Assembly (NCBI GenBank): GCA_963710665.1 | Contig: CAVQBC010000008.1 | Span: 1,054,001-1,118,000, forward strand | Source: CAVQBC01 sp963710665 | GTDB taxonomy: Bacteria; Actinomycetota; Thermoleophilia; Solirubrobacterales; Solirubrobacteraceae | Length of the DNA stretch: 64,000 nt | Direction of reading: 5' to 3' | In this document: positions 42,254 to 51,370 of the stretch, one piece after another | Layout: each line of letters opens with the position of its first letter | Position numbering within the stretch: the first letter of the stretch is position 1 | Made by a program: the position numbers and the translations under genes | The notes under the pieces: model-generated | Seen by the model: the letters and a program-made list of their open reading frames with translations, nothing else | Database searches by the model: none | What the model was told of the DNA's origin: nothing

Positions 42254-43075
42254 ATGTCGGGCATGAGCCTTACGAAGGGTCCCGGCCCGCTCTCGACGCA
42301 GCCGGCCGGCCAGACGAACTACGCCATCGACGGGCAGGCCCACCGGCTGCTCTTCGAGTCGCACCCGCGGCGCTTCCGGGCCGAGGTGGACGGGCTCACC
42401 GTGCTCGACACGGTCGGCGGCCACCTCCTGCACGAGTCGAACCACCTGCCGCAGCTCTACGTGCCGTTCGGCGACCTCGACGCCGAGCGGCTCGAGCGGA
42501 CCGACAAGCGCACGCACTGCCCGTTCAAGGGCGACGCCTCGTACTGGTCGGTGCGGGTCGGCGACCGCGTCGTCGAGAGCGCCGTGTGGGCCTACGAGGA
42601 CCCGATCGAGGAGGCCTCGTGGCTGCGCGGCTACGCGGTCCTCGACTGGAAGAAGGCGGACCGCTGGCTGGAAGAGGACGAGGAGGTGCTGGGACACCTG
42701 CGCGACCCGTATCACCGGGTCGACGTCCTGCCCTCGAGCCGGCGGGTCACGGTCCGCGCGAACGGCGAGCTGGTGGCCGAGTCCCAGCGGGCGCGGCTGC
42801 TGTACGAGACCGGGTTCCCGGTGCGGGCGTACCTCCCCGCCGAGGACGTCGTCGCCGGGCTCGCCCCGAGCGACGCCTCGACGGTCTGCCCCTACAAGGG
42901 GATCGCGAGCTACCGGTCGGTGCAGCTCGCCGAAGGCACGACGCTCGACGACGCGGTGTGGATCTACGAGGATCCGATCCCGGCCGCGCGCGAGATCACC
43001 GGGCTGCTCGCGTTCGCGGGGGAGGGGATCGAGGTCGAGGTCGAGCCCGCCGGCGCCGCGCGCGCGGCGGCCTGA
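42254..43075 (+). CDS. protein with two tandem DUF427 domains
   Basis: Protein of 273 residues. Both halves carry the DUF427 layout. Repeat 1 has RFRAEVDGLTVLDT, LYVPFGDLD, HCPFKGDASYWSVRVGDRVVESAVWAYEDPIEEASWLRGY. Repeat 2 has RVTVRANGELVAESQRARLLYETGFPVRAYLPAEDV, TVCPYKGIASYRSVQLAEGTTLDDAVWIYEDPIPAAREITG. The CP(F/Y)KG motif is the family hallmark. Biochemical function is unproven. ATG 42263 (MSL) is an alternative start. The luciferase-like gene begins 32 nt after its stop. Confidence 0.88.
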   Translation: MSGMSLTKGPGPLSTQPAGQTNYAIDGQAHRLLFESHPRRFRAEVDGLTVLDTVGGHLLHESNHLPQLYVPFGDLDAERLERTDKRTHCPFKGDASYWSVRVGDRVVESAVWAYEDPIEEASWLRGYAVLDWKKADRWLEEDEEVLGHLRDPYHRVDVLPSSRRVTVRANGELVAESQRARLLYETGFPVRAYLPAEDVVAGLAPSDASTVCPYKGIASYRSVQLAEGTTLDDAVWIYEDPIPAAREITGLLAFAGEGIEVEVEPAGAARAAA

Positions 43076-43107
43076 ACCTGAACGACGACGGCGGGAAGGG
43101 GGCGCAC

Positions 43108-44049
43108 GTGCGGGTCGCGTTGATGATCGAGGGCCAGGAGGACGTCACCTGGGAGGACTGGGTCGCGCTCGCGCAGGCGTGCGAGCGCAACGGCTTCGAG
43201 GCCCTCTTCCGCTCCGACCACTACATCTCGGTGGACGACTTCCGCGACCGCGGGTCGCTCGACGCCTGGGGGACGGTCACGGCGCTGGCGGCCACCACGC
43301 GGACGCTGCGGCTCGGGACGCTCGTCTCGCCGGCGAGCTTCCGGCACCCGTCGGTGCTGGCCAAGCTCGTCACCACGGCCGACCACGTGTCGGGCGGGCG
43401 GGTCGAGCTGGGGCTCGGCACCGGCTGGTGGGAGTCCGAGCACACCGCCTACGGCTTCCCGTTCGGGCCCATGGGGTCCCGGATGGACGTGCTGGCGGAG
43501 CAGCTCGAGATCGTCCGCTCCCAATGGGCCGAGGGGACGTTCTCCTTCCACGGCGAGCACTACACGCTGGAGGACCTCGACGCGCGGCCCAAGCCGGTCC
43601 AGTACCCCCATCCGCCCTTGATCGTGGGCGGGGCGGCCGGGCCGCGGAGCGCCGCGCTCGCGGCCCGCTGGGCGACCGAGTACAACACCGTCTTCCCGGA
43701 CGTCGCGGAGGCGAAGCAGCGTCACGACAACGTCGTGGCGGCCTGCGAGAAGGCCGGACGGGACCCCGCCACGATGGGCTTCTCGATGATGAACGGCCTG
43801 CTGATCGGCGCCGACGAGGCGGATCTCCGCCGCCGCGGCGAGGCGCTCGCCGAGTGGCGCCGCCGGCCCAGCGACCTCGACGCGCTGCGGGCGACCTGGG
43901 TGGCCGGGACCACCGAGGAGGTCATCGCCCGCCTGCGCGAGTACGAGGAGGTGGGCGTGCAGCGCGTGATGCTCCAGCACCTCCTGCATCGCGACCTCGA
44001 CGTGCTCGACCTGATCGGGCACGAGGTGATCCCGGCGGTGGGGCGATGA
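43108..44049 (+). CDS. LLM-class F420-dependent oxidoreductase
   Basis: Luciferase-like TIM-barrel protein of 313 residues. Typical features: VALMIEGQEDVTWEDWVALAQACERNGFEALFRSDHY, GTLVSPASFRHPSVLAKLVTTADHVSGGRVELGLGTGWWESEH, and PLIVGGAAGPRSAALAARWATEYN. The class uses F420 or FMN to reduce or oxygenate small molecules. The GTG start at 43108 follows AAGGGGG. It is ATGA-coupled to the next gene, suggesting a joint pathway. Confidence 0.92.
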   Translation: MRVALMIEGQEDVTWEDWVALAQACERNGFEALFRSDHYISVDDFRDRGSLDAWGTVTALAATTRTLRLGTLVSPASFRHPSVLAKLVTTADHVSGGRVELGLGTGWWESEHTAYGFPFGPMGSRMDVLAEQLEIVRSQWAEGTFSFHGEHYTLEDLDARPKPVQYPHPPLIVGGAAGPRSAALAARWATEYNTVFPDVAEAKQRHDNVVAACEKAGRDPATMGFSMMNGLLIGADEADLRRRGEALAEWRRRPSDLDALRATWVAGTTEEVIARLREYEEVGVQRVMLQHLLHRDLDVLDLIGHEVIPAVGR

Positions 44050-44990
44050 GCGGGCTGGGGCGGGCGGTCGGCGCCGTCGTCGGCGACTGCCTGGCGATCG
44101 CGCCCGGCGAGCAGGTCGTGGTGATCGCCGACAGCGGCACCCGCGCGATCGGCGACGCGCTGCGCGACGCCGCGGCGGACCGCGGCGCCGAGGCGGTCCT
44201 GCTGACGATGGCGCCCCGCGAGGTGGACGGCGCCGAGCCGCCCGCCACCGTCGCCGCCGCGCTCGCGGCCGCGGACGTGTTCATCGCGCCCACGAGCCGC
44301 TCGCTCTCGCACACGCGCGCCCGCAAGGCGGCCAGCGACGCCGGCGCGCGCGGGGCGACGCTGCCGGGGGTCACCGAGGACATGCTCGCCCGCCTCATGT
44401 CGGCGGACCTCGCCACGCTCCGCGATCGCTCCCGCCGACTCGCCGAGCTCCTCACGGAGGCCGACGAGGCGCACTTCACCTGCCCGCGCGGCTCGGACCT
44501 GCGCCTCGACCTCACCGGCCGCACGGGGATCCCCGACGACGGCGACCTCGACGCGCCCTCCGCGTTCGGCAACCTGCCGTGCGGCGAGGGCTTCATCTCA
44601 CCGCTCGGCGGCGAGGGCCGCCTGGTGGCGAGCACGCTGGCCGGGATCGGCAAGGCCGCGGGCGAGCCGCCTGTGCTCACGGTCGAGGACGGACGCCTCG
44701 CGAGTGCGACGCGCCCCGAGGGCGAGCGCCTGCTCGCGACGCTTCGCGGCGCCGGGGAGGACGGGACGAACCTCGCGGAGCTCGGCATCGGCACCAACGA
44801 GCGCGCGACGCTGACCGGCAACGTCCTCGAGGACGAGAAGATCCTCGGCACCGTCCACGTCGCCTTCGGCGCGAGCGCCGGGATCGGCGGAACCGTGGCG
44901 GTTCCCGTGCATCTCGACTGCGTCGTGCTCGAGCCGACGCTCACGGTCGGCGGGACGCCGGTGCTGGACGCCGGGCGGCTCGTCCTCTGA
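44046..44990 (+). CDS. NicX/M29 aminopeptidase-like metalloprotein
   Basis: Protein of 314 residues resembling the fold shared by M29 aminopeptidases (AmpS) and 2,5-dihydroxypyridine dioxygenase NicX. Supporting text: DCLAIAPGEQVVVIADSGTRAIGDALRDAA, RGSDLRLDLTGR, NLPCGEGFISPLGGEGRLVAS, ELGIGTNERATLTGNVLEDEKILGTVHVAFG and HLDCVVLEPTLTVGG. The Glu/His metal ligands (GEGF, NE, EDEK, H) are kept. Coupling to an F420/FMN oxidoreductase fits ring oxidation followed by cleavage better than peptide hydrolysis, but that is inference. Confidence 0.75.
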   Translation: MSGLGRAVGAVVGDCLAIAPGEQVVVIADSGTRAIGDALRDAAADRGAEAVLLTMAPREVDGAEPPATVAAALAAADVFIAPTSRSLSHTRARKAASDAGARGATLPGVTEDMLARLMSADLATLRDRSRRLAELLTEADEAHFTCPRGSDLRLDLTGRTGIPDDGDLDAPSAFGNLPCGEGFISPLGGEGRLVASTLAGIGKAAGEPPVLTVEDGRLASATRPEGERLLATLRGAGEDGTNLAELGIGTNERATLTGNVLEDEKILGTVHVAFGASAGIGGTVAVPVHLDCVVLEPTLTVGGTPVLDAGRLVL

Positions 44991-45068
44991 ATCCTTTCTG
45001 ACCGCTTTAGATCGCGGCGCGGCGGGCGACAACCCGGGGCGGGGGAACCGTGCCCCCGTCCGCGAGCC

Positions 45069-47621
45069 GTGCCCGATCCGATCGACAACCCCCTCCGCCT
45101 GCGCGCCCTCGAGCGCAGCGGCCTGCTCGACGGCGCCGACCCGGCGTTCGACCGCTTCGCGCGGCTCGCGTCGCGGACCGCCGGGGCGCCGATGGGGCTC
45201 GTCACCGTCATCGCCGCCGACCGCCAGGTGCTGGTCGCCGCCGAGGGCACCGGCGCGCCCGGGCTCGAGACGCCGCTCGAGGACGCGCTGTGCCGGGTCG
45301 TCGTCGAGACCGGCGCGCCGCTCGTCGTGCCCGACACGCACGCCCCCGGCACGCCCGGCGACCCCGGCCCGCTCGGCCTGCGCGCCTACTGCGGCGTCCC
45401 GCTGCTGGCGCCCGGCGGCGAGGTGCTCGGCGCGCTGTGCGCCGGCGCCGGCGCCCCGCGCCGGTGGACCCCCGAGGACGTCGGCGCGCTCGCCGACCTC
45501 TCCGCCGCGCTGACCGCCGAGCTCGAGCGCCGCGGCGCCCGCGACGGGCAGGACACCGCGGCGCGCTTCCAGGGCCTCGTGGAGACCGCCCCGGTGGTGA
45601 GCTACGTCGCCGAGTACGACGACCGCGGAGGGCTGCGCTACATCAGCCCCCAGGTCGAGGCGCTGACCGGATATCCGAGCGCCCGCTTCACCGAGGACCC
45701 TGAGTTCTGGCGGCGGATCGTGCATCCCGAGGACCGTGAGCGGGTGTTCGCGCAGGTCGAGGAGGACTGGCGGGCGGGGCGGCCCTTCACGTGCGAGTAC
45801 CGATACCTGACCGCCGAGGGCAGGACCGTCTGGGTGTGGGAGCGCGAGGTGATCGTCCACGACGCGGCGGGCCGGCCGGCCTACACCCAGGGCGTCGTGC
45901 TCGACATCACGTCGCGGCGCGAGGCGGAGGCCGCGCTCGCCACGACGCAGGCGCACCTGGCGACCGTGGTCGAGGCGGCGCCGATGATCCTCTTCGCGTT
46001 CGACGCCGACGGCACGATCACCCTGTCGGAGGGCAAGCAGCTCGAGGCGCTCGGGAGCCGGCCCAACCGGACGGTGGGGCGCTCGATCTTCGAGTTCGTC
46101 GGCCAGGACCCGGCGCACCGGCGCCACATCGAGCGGGCGCTGGCCGGCGAGACGTTCAGCGCCGTGGCGGAGTTCTCCGGGCTGATCCTCGATGCCTACT
46201 TCACGCCGCGGCTCGGGCCGGCCGGCGAGGTCGAGGGCGTGATCGCGGTCTGCATCGACATCACCGACCGCCGCCGCGACGAGCTGCGCATCGCGCAGCT
46301 CGCCTACGAGGACACGGTCACCGGCCTGCCCAACCGCGCGCGGCTGCGCGAGCGGCTCGAGGCCGAGATCGACCGCGCCCGCGAGCTGGGCGGCCACGTG
46401 GCGCTCCTCTACATCGACCTCGACCGCTTCAAGCTCGTCAACGACGCCCTCGGGCACGCCGCCGGCGACGCGCTGCTGCGCGACGCGGGAGACCGCATCC
46501 AGGCGGCGCTCGGCGGCGCCGGCATGCTCGCCCGCCACGGCGGCGACGAGTTCGTGGTGCTGCTCGGCCCCGCGGACGCCGGCCGGCCGGAGAACGCCGA
46601 GCGCCTCGCCACCCGCATCATGTCCGCGCTGCGGACGCCCTTCGCGCTGCGGGGCACCGAGTTCGAGCTCGGGGCGAGCGTCGGAGTCGCCCATTACCCC
46701 GAGCACGGCGCCGACCCCGACGCGCTGCTCGAGCACGCGGACGCGGCGATGTACCAGGCCAAGTGCGACGGCCGCCGCCGCGTGCGGGTCTTCCTCGCCG
46801 ACGAGGAGGACAGCCGCCGGCGCCTCACGCTGACCGCGCGACTGCGCCGCGCGCTCGCCTCCGACGAGTTCGTCCTGCACTACCAGCCGGTGTTCGACCT
46901 CGTCACCGGCGCGCCCGTGTCGCTCGAGGCGCTGATCCGCTGGGAGCACCCCGAGCACGGCCTCGTCCCGCCCGCCGAGTTCATCCCGCACGCGGAGGAG
47001 ACCGGCTTCATCGACGAGCTCGGCACGTGGGTCGTCGAGGCGGCCTGCGAGCAGGCGGCGTGCTGGCGCGAGCTCGGGCTCTCGCCCCAGATCTCCTTCA
47101 ACGTCGCACCCGGCCAGCTGCGCCGGCACGATCTCGCGGACACCGTGGCGGCGGCGATCGCCGCGCGCGACCTCGAGCCGGAGCAGTTCGGGATCGAGGT
47201 CACGGAGTCCGCGGCGGTCGAGGACCTCGACCGCGCGCGCGGGACGCTGCAGCGGCTGCGCGACCTCGGGCTGCGCGTCGCGATCGACGACTTCGGCGCG
47301 AGCCACTCGTCGCTCGGGCGCCTGCGCAAGCTCCCGGTGGACCTGCTGAAGATCGACCGCTCGTTCCTCACCGACGTCCCGCAGGACCCCGAGGCGGCGG
47401 CGATCGTCACCGCCGTGCTCACGCTGGCGGCCGGCCTCGGGCTCGACGCGGTGGCCGAGGGCATCGAGACCGACGGCCAGCGACGCTTCCTCGTCAGCGA
47501 GGGCTGCCCGCTCGGTCAGGGCTACCACCTGGGCCGCCCGCAGCCCGTCGCCGACACCACGCGGCTGCTGCTCGCGCACGCCCGCGAGCCGCGCGTCGCG
47601 GCTTCCCGTCGAGCCGGATAG
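45069..47621 (+). CDS. GAF-PAS-PAS-GGDEF-EAL cyclic-di-GMP protein
   Basis: Protein of 850 residues, no membrane segment. The GAF domain is at about 10-160 (MGLVTVIAADRQVLVA...YCGVPLLAPGGEVLGALC), and PAS domains at about 170-285 and 295-400. The GGDEF domain is at 410-575 with intact signature RHGGDEFVVLL, and the EAL domain at 590-835 with SLEALIRWEHP, DDFGASHSSLGRLRKLPVDLLKIDRSFL and AEGIETDGQ. Both catalytic motifs are complete, so it could make and degrade c-di-GMP; the active direction cannot be told. GTG 45069 begins the GAF domain. Confidence 0.93.
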   Translation: MPDPIDNPLRLRALERSGLLDGADPAFDRFARLASRTAGAPMGLVTVIAADRQVLVAAEGTGAPGLETPLEDALCRVVVETGAPLVVPDTHAPGTPGDPGPLGLRAYCGVPLLAPGGEVLGALCAGAGAPRRWTPEDVGALADLSAALTAELERRGARDGQDTAARFQGLVETAPVVSYVAEYDDRGGLRYISPQVEALTGYPSARFTEDPEFWRRIVHPEDRERVFAQVEEDWRAGRPFTCEYRYLTAEGRTVWVWEREVIVHDAAGRPAYTQGVVLDITSRREAEAALATTQAHLATVVEAAPMILFAFDADGTITLSEGKQLEALGSRPNRTVGRSIFEFVGQDPAHRRHIERALAGETFSAVAEFSGLILDAYFTPRLGPAGEVEGVIAVCIDITDRRRDELRIAQLAYEDTVTGLPNRARLRERLEAEIDRARELGGHVALLYIDLDRFKLVNDALGHAAGDALLRDAGDRIQAALGGAGMLARHGGDEFVVLLGPADAGRPENAERLATRIMSALRTPFALRGTEFELGASVGVAHYPEHGADPDALLEHADAAMYQAKCDGRRRVRVFLADEEDSRRRLTLTARLRRALASDEFVLHYQPVFDLVTGAPVSLEALIRWEHPEHGLVPPAEFIPHAEETGFIDELGTWVVEAACEQAACWRELGLSPQISFNVAPGQLRRHDLADTVAAAIAARDLEPEQFGIEVTESAAVEDLDRARGTLQRLRDLGLRVAIDDFGASHSSLGRLRKLPVDLLKIDRSFLTDVPQDPEAAAIVTAVLTLAAGLGLDAVAEGIETDGQRRFLVSEGCPLGQGYHLGRPQPVADTTRLLLAHAREPRVAASRRAG

Positions 47622-47646
47622 CGGAGCCGGTCATACTGATGGGGAC

Positions 47647-49029
47647 GTGCGCACCGCACTCCGCATCTCCGCCCTGACGCTGCTGATGACGCTGGCGGGC
47701 GCCGCGACGGCGCTCGCGCGCCCCGGCGGCGGCAGCTCGGGCTTCGGCGGCGGAGGCGGAGGGGGCGGCGGCTTCGGCGGCGGAGGCGGCGGCGGCGGCC
47801 GGATCGGCGGCGGTGGCGGCGCCGGCGGCGCACCGTTCTTCTTCTTCGGCGGCTTCTGGCTCTTCGCCTTCATCGCCGTGATCTTCGTGCTCATCTTCCT
47901 CGCCGGCTCGTTCGCGAAGCACCGCTCGACCAAGCGCCGGCGCGAGCGCGCCGAGCGCGTCGAGCTCGCCGCGGCCGAGGCGGCGGACGACGACCCGTAC
48001 TTCGCCGCCGACCGGGTCAAGGCCGACGCCGCGCACCTGCACCGCGCGATCGTGGAGGCCTGGACCGCGCGCGACCGCCCGGCGCTCCGCCGCCTCCTCG
48101 GCCCCGACCTGATGGTCGAGTGGGAGCGGCGGATGGACGACTTCGACCGCCGCGGCTGGCACAACGTGACCGAGGTGCTCGCCGGCCCCTACGTCGAGTA
48201 CGTCGGCCTCGTCAACCGGGCCGACGACGACGAGGACCGCGTGACGGTCCGCATCCAGGCGATCCACCACGACGTGGTCATCGACGGCTACGGGCGCACG
48301 ATCATGCGCTCGGACAACGCCGACGGGACCGTCGGGGTGGCGGAGTACTGGACGCTCGGCAAGCGCGACGGCGGCTGGATCCTGCTGTCGATCGAGCAGG
48401 ACGCCGAGGGCGCGCACAACCTCGACGCCCCGATCGTGGCCTCGCCGTGGTCGGACGACGCCCGGCTGCGCGACGAGTCGCTGACCGAGCTGGCCGTGGC
48501 CGACGCGATTCCCGCCGCGCAGATCGCCGAGGTCGCCGACCTCGACTTCGACGGCGACGCGCGCACGGCGGCGCTGGACCTCGCGATGGTCGACGGCCGC
48601 TTCGCGCCCGACGTGCTCGAGGCCGCCGCGCGCCGCGCGGTGGCCGCCTGGTCGGAGGCGGTCGACGGCGACGACGCCGCCCTCGAGGCGGCCGCCACGC
48701 CCCACGCGGTGCACGCGCTGCTGCACGGCGGCGACCCGAGCGCGCGCACGCGGCTCGTGGTCCGCGGGCCGCGCCTGCGGGCCCTGCGCATCACCGCGCT
48801 GGACGCCGCCGCCCACCCGCCGACGATGACGGTCGAGGCCGAGGTCTCGGGCCGGCGCTACCGCGAGGACCGCGACACCGCGGCGGTGCTGGAGGGCAGC
48901 CAGGACCGCGAGACGGTGTTCGTCGAGCGCTGGCTGATGACGCTCGACGGCGACGAGGCGACGCCGTGGCGCATCGCCGACGCGGGCGGGGCCGCGCAGG
49001 AGCGGCCCGGGATCCCGCACGGCCGCTAA
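47647..49029 (+). CDS. Tim44-like domain membrane protein
   Basis: Protein of 460 residues. Signal-like N-terminus (RISALTLLMTLAGAATALA), then a remarkable glycine tract (about residues 24-60, GGGG runs with F and R). A transmembrane helix follows (FWLFAFIAVIFVLIFLAGSF), then a basic stop-transfer. The Tim44-like domain (about 120-270) has YFAADRVKADAAHLHRAIVEAWTARDRPALRRLLGPDLMVEWERRM...YWTLGKRDGGWILLSIEQD. A second region (300-455) of similar alpha/beta type follows. Bacterial Tim44-like proteins are membrane-associated and of uncertain role. GTG start; the gene follows the c-di-GMP protein by 25 nt. Confidence 0.87.
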   Translation: MRTALRISALTLLMTLAGAATALARPGGGSSGFGGGGGGGGGFGGGGGGGGRIGGGGGAGGAPFFFFGGFWLFAFIAVIFVLIFLAGSFAKHRSTKRRRERAERVELAAAEAADDDPYFAADRVKADAAHLHRAIVEAWTARDRPALRRLLGPDLMVEWERRMDDFDRRGWHNVTEVLAGPYVEYVGLVNRADDDEDRVTVRIQAIHHDVVIDGYGRTIMRSDNADGTVGVAEYWTLGKRDGGWILLSIEQDAEGAHNLDAPIVASPWSDDARLRDESLTELAVADAIPAAQIAEVADLDFDGDARTAALDLAMVDGRFAPDVLEAAARRAVAAWSEAVDGDDAALEAAATPHAVHALLHGGDPSARTRLVVRGPRLRALRITALDAAAHPPTMTVEAEVSGRRYREDRDTAAVLEGSQDRETVFVERWLMTLDGDEATPWRIADAGGAAQERPGIPHGR

Positions 49030-49042
49030 CGTTCAGGCCCCG

Positions 49043-49423
49043 ATGCCGCCGACCAAGCGCAAGCGCCGGTCCAAGCACCGCGGCACCGCCGCGGGCACCG
49101 TCGAGGCGCGCGGGCGCACCGGCCGCAAGCCGACGCAGGCCGACCAGAAGAAGGCCGGCGGGCAGGATCGCCGCCAGGCCCGCCTCGACCGCGAGCCGAG
49201 CTGGAACAGCTCCGCGCTGCGCGCCGGCTTCGCGTCGCTGCTGCTGTTCGTGATCATGCAGACCGGCCTGCTCGGCGAGCGCATCCCGCTCGGCCAGTCG
49301 CTCGTGGTGTGCGTGTTCGCGCTGCTCGTCTACGTCCCGCTCGGCTACTTCTTCGACCGCGCGATCTACAACCGCCGCATGCGCAGGAAGGCCGAGCAGC
49401 AGCGGGCGAAGGGCGGGCGGTAA
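49043..49423 (+). CDS. small two-helix membrane protein
   Basis: Protein of 126 residues. A very basic N-terminal 60 residues (KRKRRSKHRGT...RTGRKPTQADQKK) precede two membrane helices (GFASLLLFVIMQTGLLG and SLVVCVFALLVYVPLGYFF) and a basic C-terminus. No family recognised. It lies 13 nt after the Tim44-like gene and directly before the metallo-hydrolase, so it is part of the same run. Confidence 0.75.
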   Translation: MPPTKRKRRSKHRGTAAGTVEARGRTGRKPTQADQKKAGGQDRRQARLDREPSWNSSALRAGFASLLLFVIMQTGLLGERIPLGQSLVVCVFALLVYVPLGYFFDRAIYNRRMRRKAEQQRAKGGR

Positions 49424-49437
49424 CGCTGGACGTCGGG

Positions 49438-50067
49438 ATGCTGACCGTCGGCCCGCTGGCCGAGAACGCCTTCCTCGCCCGCGCCGCGGACGCGCCGGAG
49501 GCGGTGCTCGTCGACCCCGGCGACGAGGCCCCGCGCCTGCTCGCCGCGATCGAGGAGGCCGGCGTCACGCTTGCGGCGATCCTGCTGACGCACACGCACT
49601 TCGACCACATCGGCGCGGTCGCCCCGGTGGCCCGCGCGACCGGCGCCCCGGTGTGGTGCCCCGAGCTCGAGGCGCCGGTGCTGGCCGACATCGACCGCTA
49701 CGTCCCGTGGCCGGAGTTCGGCCCGTTCGAGTCCTACGACGCCGACCACCTCGTCGCCGGCGGCGAGAAGCTCGAGCTCGCGGGCCTCGAGATCGACGTG
49801 CTGCTCACCCCGGGCCACTCGCCGGGCCACGTCAGCTACTCGATCCCGTCCGAGGGCGCCCTGTTCTCCGGCGACGTGCTCTTCCAGGGCTCGATCGGCC
49901 GCACCGACCTGCCGGGCGGCGACACCGCCACGCTGATGGCCTCGATCGCGACGCTGCTCGACCGCCTGCCCGACGAGACGCGCGTCTTCCCCGGGCACAT
50001 GGGGCTGACGACGCTCGGCGCCGAGCGGGCGGGCAACCCCTTCCTGCGCGAGCTCGCCCGCCGGTGA
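49438..50067 (+). CDS. metallo-beta-lactamase-fold hydrolase (glyoxalase II-like)
   Basis: Protein of 209 residues. The metal motif THTHFDH lies in ILLTHTHFDHIGAVAPVA, with later ligands in LLTPGHSPGHVSYSI, LFSGDVLFQGSIGRTDLPGG and VFPGHMG. This is the compact YcbL/glyoxalase-II-like type that hydrolyses thioesters. ATG 49438 is the first start after the preceding stop. Its stop overlaps a 22-codon ORF that in turn overlaps hisS. Confidence 0.9.
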   Translation: MLTVGPLAENAFLARAADAPEAVLVDPGDEAPRLLAAIEEAGVTLAAILLTHTHFDHIGAVAPVARATGAPVWCPELEAPVLADIDRYVPWPEFGPFESYDADHLVAGGEKLELAGLEIDVLLTPGHSPGHVSYSIPSEGALFSGDVLFQGSIGRTDLPGGDTATLMASIATLLDRLPDETRVFPGHMGLTTLGAERAGNPFLRELARR

Positions 50068-50132
50068 GCGCGGCCGACTTCGTCGGCCTCATCGAGATCG
50101 GCTTCGCCGCTCTCGGGGAGGTTGACCCATGA
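50064..50132 (+). CDS. 22-codon ORF coupled to both neighbours
   Basis: GTG 50064 overlaps the hydrolase stop (GTGA) and its own stop overlaps the hisS start (ATGA at 50129-50132). The peptide is acidic and hydrophobic (VSAADFVGLIEIGF...) without His codons, so it is not a classical his leader. Its first part coincides with a perfect hairpin GGCCGAC-TTC-GTCGGCC at 50072-50088. It may be a real micro-protein, a coupling device, or coincidence. Confidence 0.35.
   Translation: MSAADFVGLIEIGFAALGEVDP
50072..50088 (+). promoter_or_regulatory. perfect 7-bp hairpin before hisS
   Basis: GGCCGAC and GTCGGCC flank a TTC loop. There is no T-run after it, so it is unlikely to be a terminator; it could affect translation of hisS 40 nt downstream. 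Confidence 0.35.
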
Positions 50133-51370
50133 CTCGCCTGCAGGCCCCCCGCGGCACGGCGGACGTGCTGGGCGACGACGCGCGCGCCCGCGACGCCCTG
50201 GAGCAGACCGCGCGCCGGATCCTCGAGCGCGCCGGCTACCAGCGCATCGAGACGCCGGTGTTCGAGGCCACCGAGCTGTTCGCGCGCGGCGTAGGGGAGT
50301 CCACCGACATCGTCCAGAAGGAGATGTACACGTTCGACGACGGCGGGGGCGGCTCCGTGACCCTGCGCCCGGAGGGCACCGCGCCGGTGTGCCGCGCCTA
50401 CCTCGAGCACGGCATGCACAAGCTCCCGCAGCCGGTGAAGCTCTGGTACTGGTCGGCGTTCTTCCGCCGCGAGCGCCCGCAGCAGGGCCGCTTCCGGCAG
50501 TTCTGGCAGGTCGGCATCGAGGCGCTCGGCTCCGACGACCCGGCCGTCGACGCCGAGTCGATCCTGCTGCTCGCCGAGCTGCTCGAGGCGGTCGGGGCGC
50601 GTGGGCTGCGCCTGCGGATCTCGAGCCTCGGCAGCCCGGACACCCGCGCCGCCTACCGCGACGAGCTGCAGGGCTTCCTGCGCGAGCACTCCGACCGGCT
50701 CTCGCAGGAGGTGCGCGACCGCATCGACCTCAACCCGCTGCGCGCCTTCGACGCCGACCACGCCGGCACCCGCGAGGTGATGCGGGGCGCCCCGCTGCTG
50801 CTCGACCGCCTGTCCGCCGAGGACCGCGACCACTTCCACGCCGTCACCGGGCTGCTCGACGCGGCGGGCATCGCCTACGAGATCGACCCGACGCTCGTGC
50901 GCGGGCTCGACTACTACGCGCGCACCGTGTTCGAGTACACCTCGGACGCCCTCGGCGCCCAGAGCGGCGTGGGGGGCGGCGGGCGCTACGACGGGCTGGT
51001 CGAGCAGCTCGGCGGGCCGCCGACGCCGGGCATGGGGTGGGCGGCCGGGATCGAGCGCATGCTGCTCGCGGCGCCCCAGCAGCCGGTGGCGGCGCCGCCC
51101 CTCGACCTCTACGTCGCCTACGCGAAGCCCGAGCTGCTCGCCCCGGCGTTCCGGCTGGCCGACGACGCCCGCCGAGCCGGCAACGCGGCGCGCGTGGAGC
51201 TGGCGGGGCGCTCGCTGAAGAGCCAGCTCAAGCAGGCGGACCGGGCGGGCGCCCGCTACGTTGCGATCCTCGGCGACGAGGGGACCTCGCTCAAGGACAT
51301 GGAGAGCGGCGAGCAGAGGACCGTCGCGCCCGACACCGTCATGCACTTCATCCAGCAGGGGTTCACATGA
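50129..51370 (+). CDS. hisS: histidyl-tRNA synthetase
   Basis: Class II synthetase of 413 residues. Motif 1 region: RIETPVFEATELFARGVGESTDIVQKEMYTFDD. Motif 2: LRPEGTAPVCRAYLEHG...KLWYWSAFFRRERPQQGRFRQFWQ. The histidine signature is RGLDYYARTVFEYTS, and motif 3 GGGGRYDGLVEQLGG with MGWAAGIERMLL. The C-terminal anticodon domain ends SLKSQLKQADRAGARYVAILGDEG. A strong GGGGAGG precedes ATG 50129. It charges tRNA-His. Its stop overlaps aspS (ATGA), the common hisS-aspS pair. Confidence 0.97.
   Translation: MTRLQAPRGTADVLGDDARARDALEQTARRILERAGYQRIETPVFEATELFARGVGESTDIVQKEMYTFDDGGGGSVTLRPEGTAPVCRAYLEHGMHKLPQPVKLWYWSAFFRRERPQQGRFRQFWQVGIEALGSDDPAVDAESILLLAELLEAVGARGLRLRISSLGSPDTRAAYRDELQGFLREHSDRLSQEVRDRIDLNPLRAFDADHAGTREVMRGAPLLLDRLSAEDRDHFHAVTGLLDAAGIAYEIDPTLVRGLDYYARTVFEYTSDALGAQSGVGGGGRYDGLVEQLGGPPTPGMGWAAGIERMLLAAPQQPVAAPPLDLYVAYAKPELLAPAFRLADDARRAGNAARVELAGRSLKSQLKQADRAGARYVAILGDEGTSLKDMESGEQRTVAPDTVMHFIQQGFT

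Noticed and set aside
44991..45030. Terminator after the NicX/M29-like gene (CCGC...GCGG)
   Set aside because: Only a 4-bp stem without a T-run; too weak to call.
47735..47830. GGCGGC-type repeats that could be mistaken for a tandem repeat array
   Set aside because: They encode the glycine tract of the Tim44-like protein in frame; low-complexity coding sequence.
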